Assembly (NCBI RefSeq): GCF_000237925.1
Contig: NC_031495.1
Coordinates: 35,100,062-35,164,061 of the forward strand
Length of the DNA: 64,000 bases
Direction: 5' to 3'
Source of the DNA: Schistosoma mansoni
Lineage: Eukaryota > Platyhelminthes > Trematoda > Strigeidida > Schistosomatidae
Shown here: one piece after another, positions 1-12,115 of the stretch
How positions within the stretch are numbered: the first letter of the stretch is position 1
How the letters are laid out: the number at the start of each line of letters is the position of its first letter
Position numbers and translations under genes: made by a program
Notes under the pieces: generated by a model
What the model was told of the DNA's origin: nothing
Seen by the model: the letters and a program-made list of their open reading frames with translations, nothing else
Databases searched by the model: none

Positions 1-1623
1 TAAAGACATTCCAGGTATTGCTAACTCCTGGTCCTCAAACTGAGACGATATCCAAGTTTCGGATATTCCTAGCGTTGCTGAGTTCACGTACCTCATCCAT
101 TTTTCTTGCCAAACTCGCAGCGTTCATATATAAGCAATTTATGCTTTCAATTTGGAAAGCGTTAGCTTCTTCCTGTGTGTCTATATGAGCCTTGCGTGAG
201 TTGACAGGTAGCCTACCTATAAACTGTTTACGGAGTTGGTAGTCCCTGTCCTTTACACGTTTTTTTATGATCAAGACAGTCCACAAGCGGAATTGTCAGC
301 TCCAGCTTGCGTTTGTGCTTGATCCTGGCGTCATGTGGCCTATCCGGATACATATGGATGCCAGTTAGCAACCGACGTCTGTTGGCACGAAATGCTTCCA
401 GAGTTGCAGCCGCCATGTGGGAGGAGGGAAAGTTTATCTTCAACAGCCGGGGTCTAGAGTCTCCGTTTTTCTTGACCAGTCGCGTCACCTGTTGGGTCAA
501 TATGTTTTTGAGTTTCAAGGAATGCTTGATGAATTTCCATTCCCGAATATCAGAGTTTTCTTGAGCTGGGTCCATATTTTCCGGTACACCTTGTACAATG
601 ATATTTCTTCCACAGAAAATTGCCTCACGAGATTCTTTATGGATGTTCCGGATGAGACTTCGTTCAGAATACGGTATGTCGGGCAGTATTATTACGTTCC
701 CATCGGATTTCAGTAAGTGACTCGCTAACAGGACGTCCTCTACGTCGGAAGCATTCTTAAGTGTAACACGAAGCAGACTCAGGTGGTTTTGGTGGTTAGA
801 GTCCTTCCCCCAAGTGAGCCGTGTGACCGTCAAAGGCTCTATTCTAGGGATTTCAAGCCTCTTGATCAATGCTCCCCGGAGCATCCTATCATTTTTGTCC
901 TGCATACTGAGAGGAAGGTCAGGGTTGTCAATAAGGTTCATGATTATGACAGAGTCGTCACGAACCGTAATTGATTTCCCAGGGCGTCTAGGTACGGTAC
1001 CTTGTTGTTTGGATGTTGAAGCGCGTTTTCGATTCCTAGGCTCGGTGATGACCGGGCGGACAGTCTTGAGGGTAGACTGTGCTGCCAAGTCACCAGTTGA
1101 TTTCCGCGCAGTACTTGGGATGTTCAGCTTCGGCAGTGACGCTTGGTCCTTTTTACCCCTGTTAACGTGGGTCCAACCACCTACAGGGTTTTTGGGAACC
1201 ACTGTTTCATTCAACTTTTCCCTGGGGGACCCAAGTTCACTGAGGGAGTCGATCACCGTCGATGTTAATATGGTGCTGAGTTTCAGCATATCATTTACGT
1301 GCACCGTCGATAGTCGACCTGTCGATATCCCTATTCTTGTTTGCACTTCCTCTTTTGTTGCCCATCGGGATACCGTCATTTACCAAGTTTTTAGACAACT
1401 TATTCCTCAGACCTGTTAGTAGGGTTATGATGGTACCCAGCATAACTATAGTATCAGGATTGCACGTAACGCATACCCACATACGATCAGACTTGCTGAG
1501 TATGCTATAGGCTGTTGCTGTTAGATCTGCACACGCTTCGTGGAACCAACCTTTGAAGTTGTCACATTGCATGCCAGATGTAACAGCGAAACGGCAAACA
1601 GGTCTTTTGCATGAATTTCTCAT
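1..1623 (-). mobile_element. CR1-like LINE: ORF1 with PHD-like finger and start of ORF2, cut by window edge
   Basis: Two overlapping minus-strand reading frames form ORF1 of a non-LTR retrotransposon. The first (1623-1291) opens with a Cys/His array, CxxxxC...CD...WFHEAC...WVCVTC, typical of the PHD-like finger in CR1 ORF1 proteins. The second (1379-228) carries a basic, Ser/Thr-rich stretch and a C-terminal part with LLKINFPS. They lie in different frames, so a frameshift or programmed shift separates them. At 286-35 a third frame contains INCLYMNAASL...LDIVSV, which looks like the start of the ORF2 apurinic endonuclease; the rest lies left of the window. The CR1-like class is well supported, the exact family is not. 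Confidence 0.75.
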
Positions 1624-1989
1624 GGCTAATGATTAAGACTGTCTTATAAATACAAGCAGTAAGTCGAAGGACCGTTAAAAGAAACACAGTATACAAAAAC
1701 TGGCAAAAATGGATAAAAATGGTTTACAATAAGCTAAAAACTAGCCTTTACGTGAAAACTAAAAAACGATAGTGAGCTGAGGCAAAACCACAGTTAACTA
1801 TTAAGTTGAGTGAAACTCGAAAAAAGTAATCTGCCGAACGTTTAGCTCTGAATAGATTCTTTAGGTCGGAAATGATACTTTTGTTGAGTAAGAACACAGT
1901 AAAAGTTTGGGAAATGCAAATCACGTTAGGACTAAACTTCTCGTTCGAAAGGCCTTGTATTCACCTGATGTGGTTCAAATGGTTGTGGA

Positions 1990-2715
1990 CTGAATAGTAG
2001 GAGTTATTGCTTAACGAGCTTCCTTGTCTAGTAGCAATGGATCAACAATACTTCCAGGCAGGAACCTAGGTATATTATCGATAAGAGAGGAAAAAGAAAC
2101 TGGTAGATCGTAGTAAGATACTATCCTTAGTCTTTAAGAATATGTCAAGTTCTCTCTTAAATGTCTCCTGGAAAGTCGCTTCGACCAGCTCATCCGGCAG
2201 CGAATTCCAGCATTCGACTACTCTTAGGGGGCAGAAGTTGTGTCTACAGTTCGTTATGTTGAGTTGTGTCTCTTTTTTCTGGATGTTACTCCTCAGGTTT
2301 GTGTTGGAGCTAAACTTCAGTAGGTGTTTAAGAGGACGTCCAGAAGTGATAAAGATACCGTAAGTCATTACAAGGTTATCTCTAAGACCCCTGTACTCTG
2401 ATTGGTAAAGGTATAGTGGTTGCAGGCGCTTTTCATAAGGCTTGAATTTGAGTCGTCGAACTGATTTCGTGGCTCTCCGTTGGATACATTCCAGTGTCCT
2501 TATCCTTTTGGAATGAATGAGAAAAACTATGTTTCCATACTCTAAGTGGTGTCGAATGGAACTGTTGAAGATTATGTGGAGAGTTCTTCTGTCTAACTGG
2601 CTAAAAATGCACTTCAGCGTTACCAGTGCAAGGTTTGCTCAAAAGGAGTTTTTGTCGTAGCATAAAAGTTCAAATCTTAGGGTACCGACACTCCTAGATC
2701 TTTTTCGACTTATGG
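1990..2715 (-). mobile_element. CR1-like LINE 3' end (C-terminus of reverse-transcriptase ORF)
   Basis: The minus strand encodes the typical end of a CR1-type ORF2. EKDLGVSV lies near 2700-2680, then LEYGNIVFL, LECIQRRATKSV and LYLYQSEYRGLRDNL follow in one open frame, and WNSLPDELVEA with FKRELDIF at 2260-2100. This is the region after the polymerase palm, with a short 3' UTR to about 1990. The piece sits directly upstream, in the same orientation, of the 5' end of the LINE at 1-1623, so two elements lie head to tail. It is 5' truncated. Confidence 0.75.
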
Positions 2716-3936
2716 AACCTCTAAAGGGCATTATTATTACTATTATTATTCACAGACATCTTATGGGTACATAAGTGCTGTGAAGAAACCATTTCGGGTT
2801 TCTTCAAAAATACAATAATACACAATTTTCAATAATGTTAGCATTACATTTGCCATGTTTGAGAAAGGAAGGAAAAATAAAATATTAATAATAGGATAGC
2901 AATAATAAATCAGGTTCTGCGTAATTGGCAGGAATTTTGAATTGATTTTGAAGGAGGAAAGGAAGAAACTAAGGAAATAGAAATAAAGGAGTCGCAGAAT
3001 ACGTAAATATCTTAACGCGGAACAAGAATAAACAACTATGTATGTATAGCAAAAACGAGTGATAAAATAAAACAGAATAAATTAATAAGTAAATAACTTA
3101 TTATTGCGGTAAGATATGACGTTAGAATAAGTGTTTGTGCGAGCACAGTCATAGTTTTGGGTGATGCTATGAAAGTTTCAATTAAGTGCAAAAGATAATC
3201 AATGTGTATGAGGTGTATATACATAGTGAAGATAAAACGAGTCTGATAAGTTGAATTCAGCGTAACACAAATTATTGCCTTAATCCAAAGCTTCGTAATC
3301 TTAAGAATAATATTTATTTAGGAGGAAAAAAAAGAGAGAAAAGAAATGAACACATAGTGAAAGGGTCCAACCATGATCATAATAGTGTAATGGATATAGA
3401 CTTTTGAGATAAACGAATAATTTAAAAATAATAATAATAACAATAATAGTAACAATAATTATAAACCTTTACTGCACTCCGATAAATACGTGTAGATTTA
3501 TGTAACAGTATACAGAGTGAAACCGGGTATTAGTATAAACATTAGTGCAATAATAATAATTTAGAATGATGCTATGATAGTCACAATTAATTGCAAAGGA
3601 TAATTTAAATATAAATTTCTATATTTTATATATATGTGTGATGAAGATAAGATGAATCTGAAAAGCTTATTTGTAACATCGAGTTTTTTGTTTGTTTTTA
3701 GTTATAAACTTTGGATGTTTGGGAATAAAATATGTTTAGAAGGACAAGAAGAGATGAAGAGAATATCTAATGTGTCGAGAGACCAATAATGATAATAATA
3801 ACAGTAATAATTATAAATACGAACATAAGCAGACTTCATATATTGAGATGATTAAAATTGAAATAGAATAGACATGAAAAGTTTCAAAGGTTTCACTTTG
3901 CTTTTCAGTCAGTTAGATAGATGACGGACCTTGCTG
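2716..3936. other. AT-rich spacer without recognised gene
   Basis: About 1.2 kb of AT-rich DNA with several short (AAT)n-like runs, near 2735-2750 and 3428-3460. I see no coding pattern or splice-site pairs in it. Confidence 0.5.
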
Positions 3937-4400
3937 TTAGGGTGAAAAGAAGCTTAAAGATAATAAATAGTCATGTATACCATCGCATATCAGGGACTCC
4001 ATAATTTTTGAAGGTATAGAGAAAAGTGTTACATGTCGGTAGCTTGAAGGTTGGTTGCATCGAATTCCTTTGAAGATTCGTGTGATGTGAACCAGCTTCC
4101 AATTTTCGCAAAATGTGCCTCGGCCTAGTGAATGTGTGAGCATCATGCTAAGCAGTGTTGCCAGGACTGAAGCTGCTTCCCTCAGTATAGCAGAATGGAC
4201 CATATACGAACCAGGAGACGTGACTTTTCTTAGGTGCTGAAGTTTCCAGTACACCAAGTCAGTGCTCAAGTTCACCTCGGAAAGTCCTATGCGCTTGCAG
4301 ATGAAGCTTTCATCAATGTAGTCAGTATGGGCCGGTTAGAATATTCGTGAGTATTGTTCAGCCAGAAGTCTAGTGGCGAATTAAATAAATACCTTAGCCA
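3937..4400 (-). mobile_element. CR1-like LINE fragment (reverse transcriptase, fingers region)
   Basis: The frame at 4275-3937 reads ILREAASVLATLLSMM, ENWKLVHITRIFKG and SYRHVTLFSIPSKIMESL, which correspond to the LINE RT motifs before the catalytic palm (WK...PIFKKG...YRPVSL). Upstream codons to about 4400 continue the same protein. Both ends are truncated and no catalytic YxDD remains in the fragment. Confidence 0.75.
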
Positions 4401-5389
4401 TGAATTTGTTTTGACAGGATGTTCTGGGCTAACTCATAATCACCATACTTAGGCTGTTACACCTCTTGGTGTTGGGAGTTTAAAGCCATGAAAGCCTGGT
4501 CACTCCCTGGATTTCTCATTAAAATGTTGGGACTCTTACATTCCCACGATTTGAATGATTCAGTGCTATAACTCTCCAGTGGAAGTTATGAGGTGGTGCG
4601 TTGTGTCAAATTCTTCAAAAGGCACAACTATTAATTAACTTCCGTAGGTGAGAAGGGAGTTACTTCATGTGTTGATTCTTGATCACTTCTGGTGTGCCTT
4701 CTATCCTCAGTTTCCAGAAGGGATTTATCCGGAGAGTTTCGAGGTGTTCCTCGAAAACTTCCACAGAGGCACAGAAAACTCTCGGAAACACTATCAAATC
4801 AGCGTTGAACAGAAGCTTCTCAGGAACATCTAGAAAGTGAAGAGTCACGTGTCACGTTTCTGATTGGATAATAACCTATCACGCTGCTATACGTAGCATG
4901 GTTCCAGAAATTTCCTGAAGCCCGAGACCGTGTTCAACCCCATAAATACCCCCGTAAATTATTAGATTGAATTCATACTATCCCTAGTTGCTAGAGTGAA
5001 ATGTGATCAGGGGCTCCAGATGAGAGAATGCAGTAATAAAGAACAATGAGTTGTGATATTTATCAAGGTGGAGTAGGTTCAAATGAAGGAAGGGAAGTCG
5101 GGGTTGGAATAAGGAAGGCTGTTTATTAGCACAGAGAGTGCATATAGAGAGTAAAGTGTAAAGTAAACTAACAACCATATCCTTTATAGTCTGCTTTTTT
5201 TCATCATCCGATGCCTGCAACACAGTTTGAATGTAAAAGTCCCAGTTAGCATGCTATAGGTTGCCTTAGTAGAACAGTTAATCCAGTATAAAAATTAGAA
5301 ACATGTGTCTGAATGGCGAGCGGAGGAAAACAACCTCAATATCACAGATTGATTGACTTGTTCTCATCCATAAAGAGCCTGATACAAAC

Positions 5390-5765
5390 AGAATGTTCAC
5401 CCCCACAAACACGGGTGGATGGAAGTCATATCCCTCACCATCAATGCTTGCTGATCAGTAACTCTGTAACAGCTCAGGTTGGTTGGTTAAGAGTTGACCC
5501 CAAACAACCAAGCATATGCTAAAACAGTATTGTTCAAGTATTCATTCACTTCCTTACCTTTTGTAAGCGTTATATTCCCTACTATCTTATATGGAATGTT
5601 GAGAGCCTTTGTTTGTCTGAACAGATAATCCCACGCTCCACTGTGACTGCGCGAAGATCGATATAAAGACCTATTCACTACTTCTCTGGTTTCTTCTATC
5701 AATAGCACGAGGGTTACCTAGAGGCACGAAAGTGGACCTTCCCTCCTTTTGTGATGTTAGGCTCA
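5390..5765 (+). repeat. Dispersed repeat family, interrupted by a 267-bp unit
   Basis: The stretch at 5396-5460 (CACGGGTGGAT...TTGCTGATCAGTAAC) and its continuation at 5740-5765 (TTCCCTCCTTTTGTGATGTT) match a repeat seen uninterrupted at 14826-14920 (+) and at 11105-11215 (-). A further diverged copy lies at 7660-7745 (-). Here the repeat is split by the 267-bp unit at 5465-5731. The repeat has no coding frame that I recognise. Confidence 0.6.
5465..5731 (-). repeat. 267-bp repeat unit, copy 1, with 73-codon open frame
   Basis: This unit is almost identical, inverted, to 18192-18458. Both copies are 267 bp and keep the same 73-codon frame (EETREVVNRSLYRSS...KEVNEYLNNTVLAYAW, ending GVNS), here at 5708-5487, with about two amino-acid differences. 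I see no terminal inverted repeats. It interrupts another repeat, which suggests insertion. I do not recognise the protein; the frame could be part of a transposon or chance. Confidence 0.65.
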
Positions 5766-8700
5766 TTTAAGCCTTTTTTGGATAAATACCTTACCTCAAA
5801 AATGCTCTGTTTCACATCCTGTTGGAAAACACTGTATGATCCATTTTGAAGGTTTCGTGTGTTAAAAGCCCTCCAAGCATACATTTGCAACTTGTTCTTA
5901 ATGGTTTCTTTAGTAGTACATTTTTGTTAATCTTTTTGATGTCATTTGAGATTGTAATGTTTCATTTCATAACAGTTTTAGCATTTTCTCTTTCGCTTTC
6001 AATGAGTTTTTATGCTTCTTTCTGAACTGTATCTATGTTGTTTTAGTCGATATTCAATCTTGGTGGCAATCATATTGATTGTTCCCTCTTTGATTGTGTT
6101 GCTTGATTTGACTGGGATCGTGCATTTTGGTTATGATTTGAAGCACTTTCCCAGAATTGGAAACACTGTGTGTTATAAAACAACAAACTATTATCTCTTG
6201 AACAGATTTTTACTTAATCTATTCAGAAAGGATAGAATAATGCTTTTTTTGGTGCGTTCGGTAATTTTTCATATTTCTCATCCATTTGTCAATTTATTAT
6301 AATTTAGATCGACTATTGCGAGAATAATTATTGGTTGAATAACTGAGTGGTAATATTTGTTTAGGTAAAATTGTACATTTGTATTTATTAAAAAATTTAG
6401 AACCGTTGTTTCCCCAATCACCTTGTTCTGATTTCGATTGGGATCCACGAGCCTCCTCTCATCCAGACAGTTATTCTTCAGCCAAACCTTAGTTTGGATT
6501 ATACAAACACTGTTTCTGTAAGTAACGTTTTACAAGCTTATCAGACAGTTACAAATTATGAACTGTGGGTCAGGCTTCCGTGCAATGCTTTAATTGATTA
6601 TAGTATGAAGTATAGGTTGTCAATCAGAGTATAGGCATTAAGAAGGGTATAATGTAGGATAGTTACTCACCAAGGTAGGCGGAAAAGTGTGGAAATATAA
6701 TAGTTACGGATAAGGCAGAATAATGAGTGGTGAAATAATATTAATGGCAAGGCAAAATAGTGTACAGAAGAGTAAAAGGCTGGTAAAGAATAGACAAGAA
6801 GGAACTCGCACTAAATTCGTGCTGATGTTATTTTGTTCTATCCTAACCAGTTGATAGGTAACTGGTTCCATAAACACAAGACCACTGGTAGTAGGCAGTT
6901 GATTGTGCGTCTCTTTTGACTTTTCAGGGTATTTGTGAGCGTCTCTTGGCGACCGAGTATTAATAGATCCAGTGAATTGCCTGTCTACTTCAATTAAAAA
7001 AATCAGGGAGAGGAAAGTATCTAATACAACTACAAAGTAGGGAGATAAGGCAATTTAGTCTATATATGTAGAGAGCCGGAGGTTCCAAACAGATTTAACT
7101 CTAGCAACAGCAGCCTGACTGAGTTTTATCTACTAGTTTCCCATACCTTTGTCTGTTTCGCTACAAATTGCTAGGCATTGTTTAGGATTTATATCCAAGT
7201 AAAGTGCTTCTCCTTTGTTTCCCTTCAGCATCAGGCTCTCAATACATAGTTATGGATCTTCTCATGCCTGGAAAAAAACATGACATACAGCACAAACCAA
7301 AAACCATTTGTATTTACTTTACGACAAGTAAAAACTTCCCAAATAGTTGTATTGCATAAATACTTAGCAGGACGGGATTTCCAACACAATAATGTCGAGT
7401 TTGGACCTCGTACTCGTTTCCCATGGTCGCAGTGTGGACGCGATGGCACTTTTGAGACATTATAGAGACTGCACTCATAGTGAAGCACTAAAACATAAAC
7501 CTAACCATCACCTCTCTGGAACATCACTCATGCACTGCCTTTTGTTGATTTCATCTATTTAGCAACCCTACTTAGGAAGCATCTTATGTGCAAACCAATG
7601 TTTCAAATTATAGATCATGTCTGTAAAAAATGGCTTGTACCTGATGTGGTAGGAAGGAGCTAAACATAAAGAAGGATGTATGTCATTGCTGATTAGCTAA
7701 CATGATGGTGGGAAAATAACCCGATCCACCCATGTTCGTAGGGTGCTACATTTCGACTTCATTGGGTTTCCAAGGATCCGGTTGAAAACAAATAATCAGG
7801 GAAGCTGATATTGTTTCCCTAAGTGAACCGCAACTCTAATTAGTGTTTGTGCCCATAAACTGACTTCAGTCCCCACTAAGAATGTTTATTACAAACTGAA
7901 CTAGACGATCTGAAATCAATACGTGCTTTGATGACCCTGTGCGGATAATGATTAACGTGACAGAATATAAGCCAAAATGTTACCTGTTTATCCTAACACT
8001 GTATTCTTGCTTTAAATTTTAGAAAAATATTTAGTCGTAAACCAGGTCCCTTCTCTTAAATCTCCTCTGCTAGCACGGTCTTATATAGATTTCTTTCCAA
8101 AGTACTGTCCCGTTTCCTACAACTAGTCTACACACTTGCCCAACAATTTATCTGATGAAAGGACGTTTAATTCATTGTGCCTCAATTGTTCTATCACAAA
8201 TGGTTCAATTTCACTAGACACATATAACATCTACTTTATCGCTTATTCTTTTCTCCTTCCTCATCTCGTTTTCAGCAGCAGACCTATACACGTGTATTAA
8301 GTATGTGACAGCGTCCTACGCTTTACTTGACACTTTTCATGCAACAGAAAAACCATAGTTCTTCCGTTAGAAGCCTGTTAAAGCAGTTACCTGGAAACTA
8401 CTAGCAAGAATTACCAAGCGATATTGTAAAACTTGCGTTTGTATTTGAACAGTTATGGATTTACCATAATGTTTCGCATTGTAGAAGTTCTGGACCTCAT
8501 CCACGTCTTTTCACGACCATTACTTACTCATTTCAACTCAGCACCATTAGACAAGCCGAATTTCGCATTGTGCATTCCAGTTTTACTACCACTGATCACA
8601 TTCTTACACACTAAAAGCTATTCTCCATGTCTGACGTATGTATCTGTTATACAACATGCCAACCTAATTTAGTAGCTTATTATAGTAAATCTTGTGGTCT

Positions 8701-8848
8701 CTGTTACAATCTGATCAAACATGTACACTAGTACTTCCCATGTTACCTGTGAATAAGTTATTACAATTGTCAAAACGTCCTTGGATTCTTCGACCGTGTG
8801 ATAAGGGTAGATGGCTCATTATCTCGCATCTTATGATAGTGTACGGTT
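5766..8848. repeat. Gene-poor region with old repeat remnants
   Basis: No gene is supported here. The 7660-7745 segment is a diverged minus-strand copy of the repeat seen at 5396-5460, 11105-11215 and 14826-14920. The rest is AT-rich sequence without a recognisable protein. Confidence 0.4.
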
Positions 8849-9570
8849 GTGATATTACTTACTTACTTGCGCCTGTTACTCCCGATGGAGCATGTGAGGG
8901 CTTCTCTTATGACGCGATTGGGTGGTTTCCTCAAAGTACGCTCTATCCACTTCCAGAGCCTCTTCCTGATTTCTCCCTCCGCTGCAAACTGGTTTGTTGT
9001 CTCCCACAGTAACCTGTTGCTGATAGTGTCTGGCCATCGGATCCGAAGTATCTTGCGTAGACAGCTGTTAATAAACACTTGTATCTTCTGGATGATGGCT
9101 TTCGTACTCCTCCACGTCTCCGCCCCATACAGTAGAACTGTCTTGACATTAGTATTAAAAATTCTAACCTTAGTGTTGGTTGACAATTGTTTTGAGCTCC
9201 AGATGTTCTTCAGTTGTAGATATGCTGCTCTTGCTTTGCCGATCCTTGCCCTCACATCTGCATCAGATCCACCGTGTTCATCAACGATGCTGCCCAGATA
9301 TGTAAAGGTTTCCACATCCTCCAAAGCTTCTCCGTCAAGTGTAATTTGATTGGTGCATATCGTATTGTATCGGAGAGTCTTGCTTTTCCCTTCGTTTATA
9401 TTGAGACCTACTGCTGCTGAGGCTGCTGCCACACTGGTCGTTTTCTCCTGCATTTGTTGTTGCGTTTGTGATAGAAGAGCCAGATCATCCGCGAAGTCTA
9501 AATCGTCAAGCTGCATCCTACCTGTCCATTGTATCCCGTGCTTTCCTCCAGATGTTGGGTTGTGATATTG
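8849..9570 (-). mobile_element. RTE-type LINE 3' part (SR2/Perere-like)
   Basis: The minus strand reads through the second half of an RTE reverse transcriptase. It starts [23 protein letters not shown] (catalytic FADD box), continues with [29 protein letters not shown] and [14 protein letters not shown], then [12 protein letters not shown] and a C-terminal [18 protein letters not shown]. This is the normal order for schistosome SR2-type elements. The frame is open for over 200 codons (9516-8863). The element is 5' truncated near 9570 and ends in an ACTT-type microsatellite (8856-8867). Confidence 0.88.
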
Positions 9571-10469
9571 CGGGACTCAAAATCAAATAATGGACTACTT
9601 TTGTAACCTAAGGAAGAGGTGTATGAGACGAAACTCGGTACTGTATTCCCTCAGATTTAGTGTTGTGCCCCAGAAAGTAGTGCTTTCACCGCAACTCAGA
9701 GTCACTACAATTGAAGTCCAAGGTTCAACACTTCGTAGTCACAACAATATTTGATTCTACGTGTGAAAAGTTATGCTCATTTACTTGATCATCACTCTGC
9801 ATTAGGTTTGAGACTTTATGGTATACGACGAAAATCTCATCAAAATATGAACGAGAAAAAATAATGGTTCATACTATTATCAAGACCAAGATTGACTTTA
9901 CCAATGTTTCTGACCATACAAAAACATTTTTGCCTGATAAAAGATTGGCCAAATGTTAAACCCATATTTATCCTTCGTTTGGTGATGAAGCTAGAAGTTT
10001 TGAATATCGTGGCTGTATGTTATGTAAAATGACGACTATTTGGGGCTTGGTATCACTATTTCAAACGCTAATATTTCATCATTCAGCGGGAGAAATAGGA
10101 AATGTAATGTCTACATAAAATGAGGGACTAAATAGTTAACCACTAGCAACAATATTTTTGTCCTAACAGTAGGTTATTGATTGACTTTCAACCTCTCACC
10201 TTCTGCTGCTACACTAGAATAGTATTATAGCCGATAAACAAAGAAACGCACATGTGACAACCACAGTGGAAAACTGTGAAAGGGAGGGAATTATAAAATA
10301 ATTTGGTACAACCAAGAAGCCTTCAGAGAAATATAGTAAATTGAAGCAACCTATCGAGTGGAAAGGAGGCAAATCAACAAATAAAGATGATAAACAATCA
10401 AACGGGTTCGTATAACACTTTATATAACACTTTAAAAGGCTAATAACCCTGTTACTAAACTCTAAAGAA
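9571..10469. other. No gene seen; part resembles 18700-18850
   Basis: AT-rich sequence without coding pattern. The part at about 10070-10200 resembles 18700-18850 in the same orientation, so some of it is old repeat. Confidence 0.35.
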
Positions 10470-12115
10470 CTTCACCAACTATTCCTTGAACTCCCGCCTA
10501 CCAATGAGGCACTTTATTATGGACCGCCCAATATCTAGACGGAACAAGAATATAACGAACTCCATTGTCGTTAGTATAAATATAGCAAAACTAAAGAAAA
10601 ACATGCTTTATCCTTCCCCACTATTTATTGATTATTAACCATGGCCTTCCGCTCCTAACCCTCATTTTCAGTTTTCGAATCTCTCTAATAGATAAATCCA
10701 AATTATTCTTCCTAAGTGTCATGTCCTTTTATTTTTCTTATTACAAGTAGACAGATAACTCACTAATCTTATGGATGCTGACCAACTAAGGCCGATCAAA
10801 AGAAGCTCATATGTCCTAAATTCTTGTGAGTTGTTCAATGTTTTATTTTTTCTTACCCTGAAAATTTTACAATATTTACTTTCATATCCTCTGGTTTGCT
10901 ATTAGCCCTTACCATCTCTTAACCACATATAATCTGACTTGTCTCTTCTAACCTTTACCATTAGTTATCTTCATTGCAGTACGATATATTAAATGGATAT
11001 CTAACCCATAATACAAATGTTATTACCATCTGATTTGCTTGTAACATGGAACTTGTAGAGACAGTGTATTCCAAATATGGTCCTTGATAAAAGCAATATT
11101 CATACCGACCACAAACGTAAGAGAGCCTAACATCATAAAAGGAGGGAGGGTGGCGTTACTGACCAGCAAACATGTTGGTTGGGAGATAACTTCAATCCAC
11201 CCGTGTCTGTGGGGCAGAACATATTAATTACGGCTCCTTATGTCTAGTGGGATGTCACGAACCAACGGTATTGATGCAAAATTATTCATGCAAAATACCA
11301 CTTTGAATCATGTTATAAAAAAAAGCTGAATTGGTTCCACTTCCTACCAAGTAGTCCTAATACAAGCAAACTGGACAATTGGCTAAAAACGAAGCCCACT
11401 CTATACCCTATAAAATCTGAAAACAAAAAAAAAGAGAGTTTAAACAGCTTCTAAAGTAAAGAGAGACAGTCATTTGTATCGGAATACTGTTTTCAGCACT
11501 TTATTTTATAATTACACAATTCCATACTTCCTTCTGAACTACCTTCATTTATACAGTTCCTTATCCACTCATACCTTGCCCACACTTATTTTTCTTTAAC
11601 ACATTAGTATGTTCTTACCTAATAAATACTTCAGTAACAGACAAATAGACCAAATGGTTATACCTTAACTATTCCTCCATGAATATTGTGTGCTCTGCTT
11701 TTCGTCCTTCCTTTTTCTTACACCTTTTTCAGCCTCCTGCAGATACTCCACCGAAAACAGATATGGCACGGGTGACTTCGTCCTACACCGTTATTAAAGC
11801 TTCCGATATTCTGGAGGGATATAAGTTCGAAACTTCTAAAAGCCCCCAACTTCGCATGTATCTATTCTCGAACATCAGTTGTATGTTGCAACGCTACCTC
11901 CATAAAGTGCGCCAAGTGTGATATTGATATTGACATGTTTCTTATGAAATCCATTTACATTCATATCTTATGAAATATCAACCCAACTGAGTAATTTTCA
12001 ACAGTGAAAATTGTAACTTCTTTAACAATTTGATCTTGCCTGTAAACCGGCATGCCTCATGTAACAATCCGTTATTTGAGAATAAACTGTTATTATTATT
12101 ATTATTATTATTATA
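10470..12115 (+). repeat. Long diverged repeat, left arm of an inverted pair
   Basis: Blocks in this segment recur in reverse order and orientation at 13885-15560: CCTACCAATGAGGCACTTTA (10498), the CAAACGTAAG...GTGGCGTTACTGACCAGCAA block (11110-11170), the ACCGTTGGTTC-type block (11266) and the inner end at 12040-12100. The inner end, TGCCTCATGTAACA...GAATAAACTG followed by (TTA)n, looks like a retroposon 3' end with a microsatellite tail. Identity is clearly below that of the recent repeats, so the copies are old. No coding frame is supported. Confidence 0.6.

Noticed and set aside
4660-4990. Possible LTR near 4.9 kb (CCCATAAATACCCCC)
   Set aside because: Only a TATA-like box is present; no defined ends, repeats or target duplication were found.
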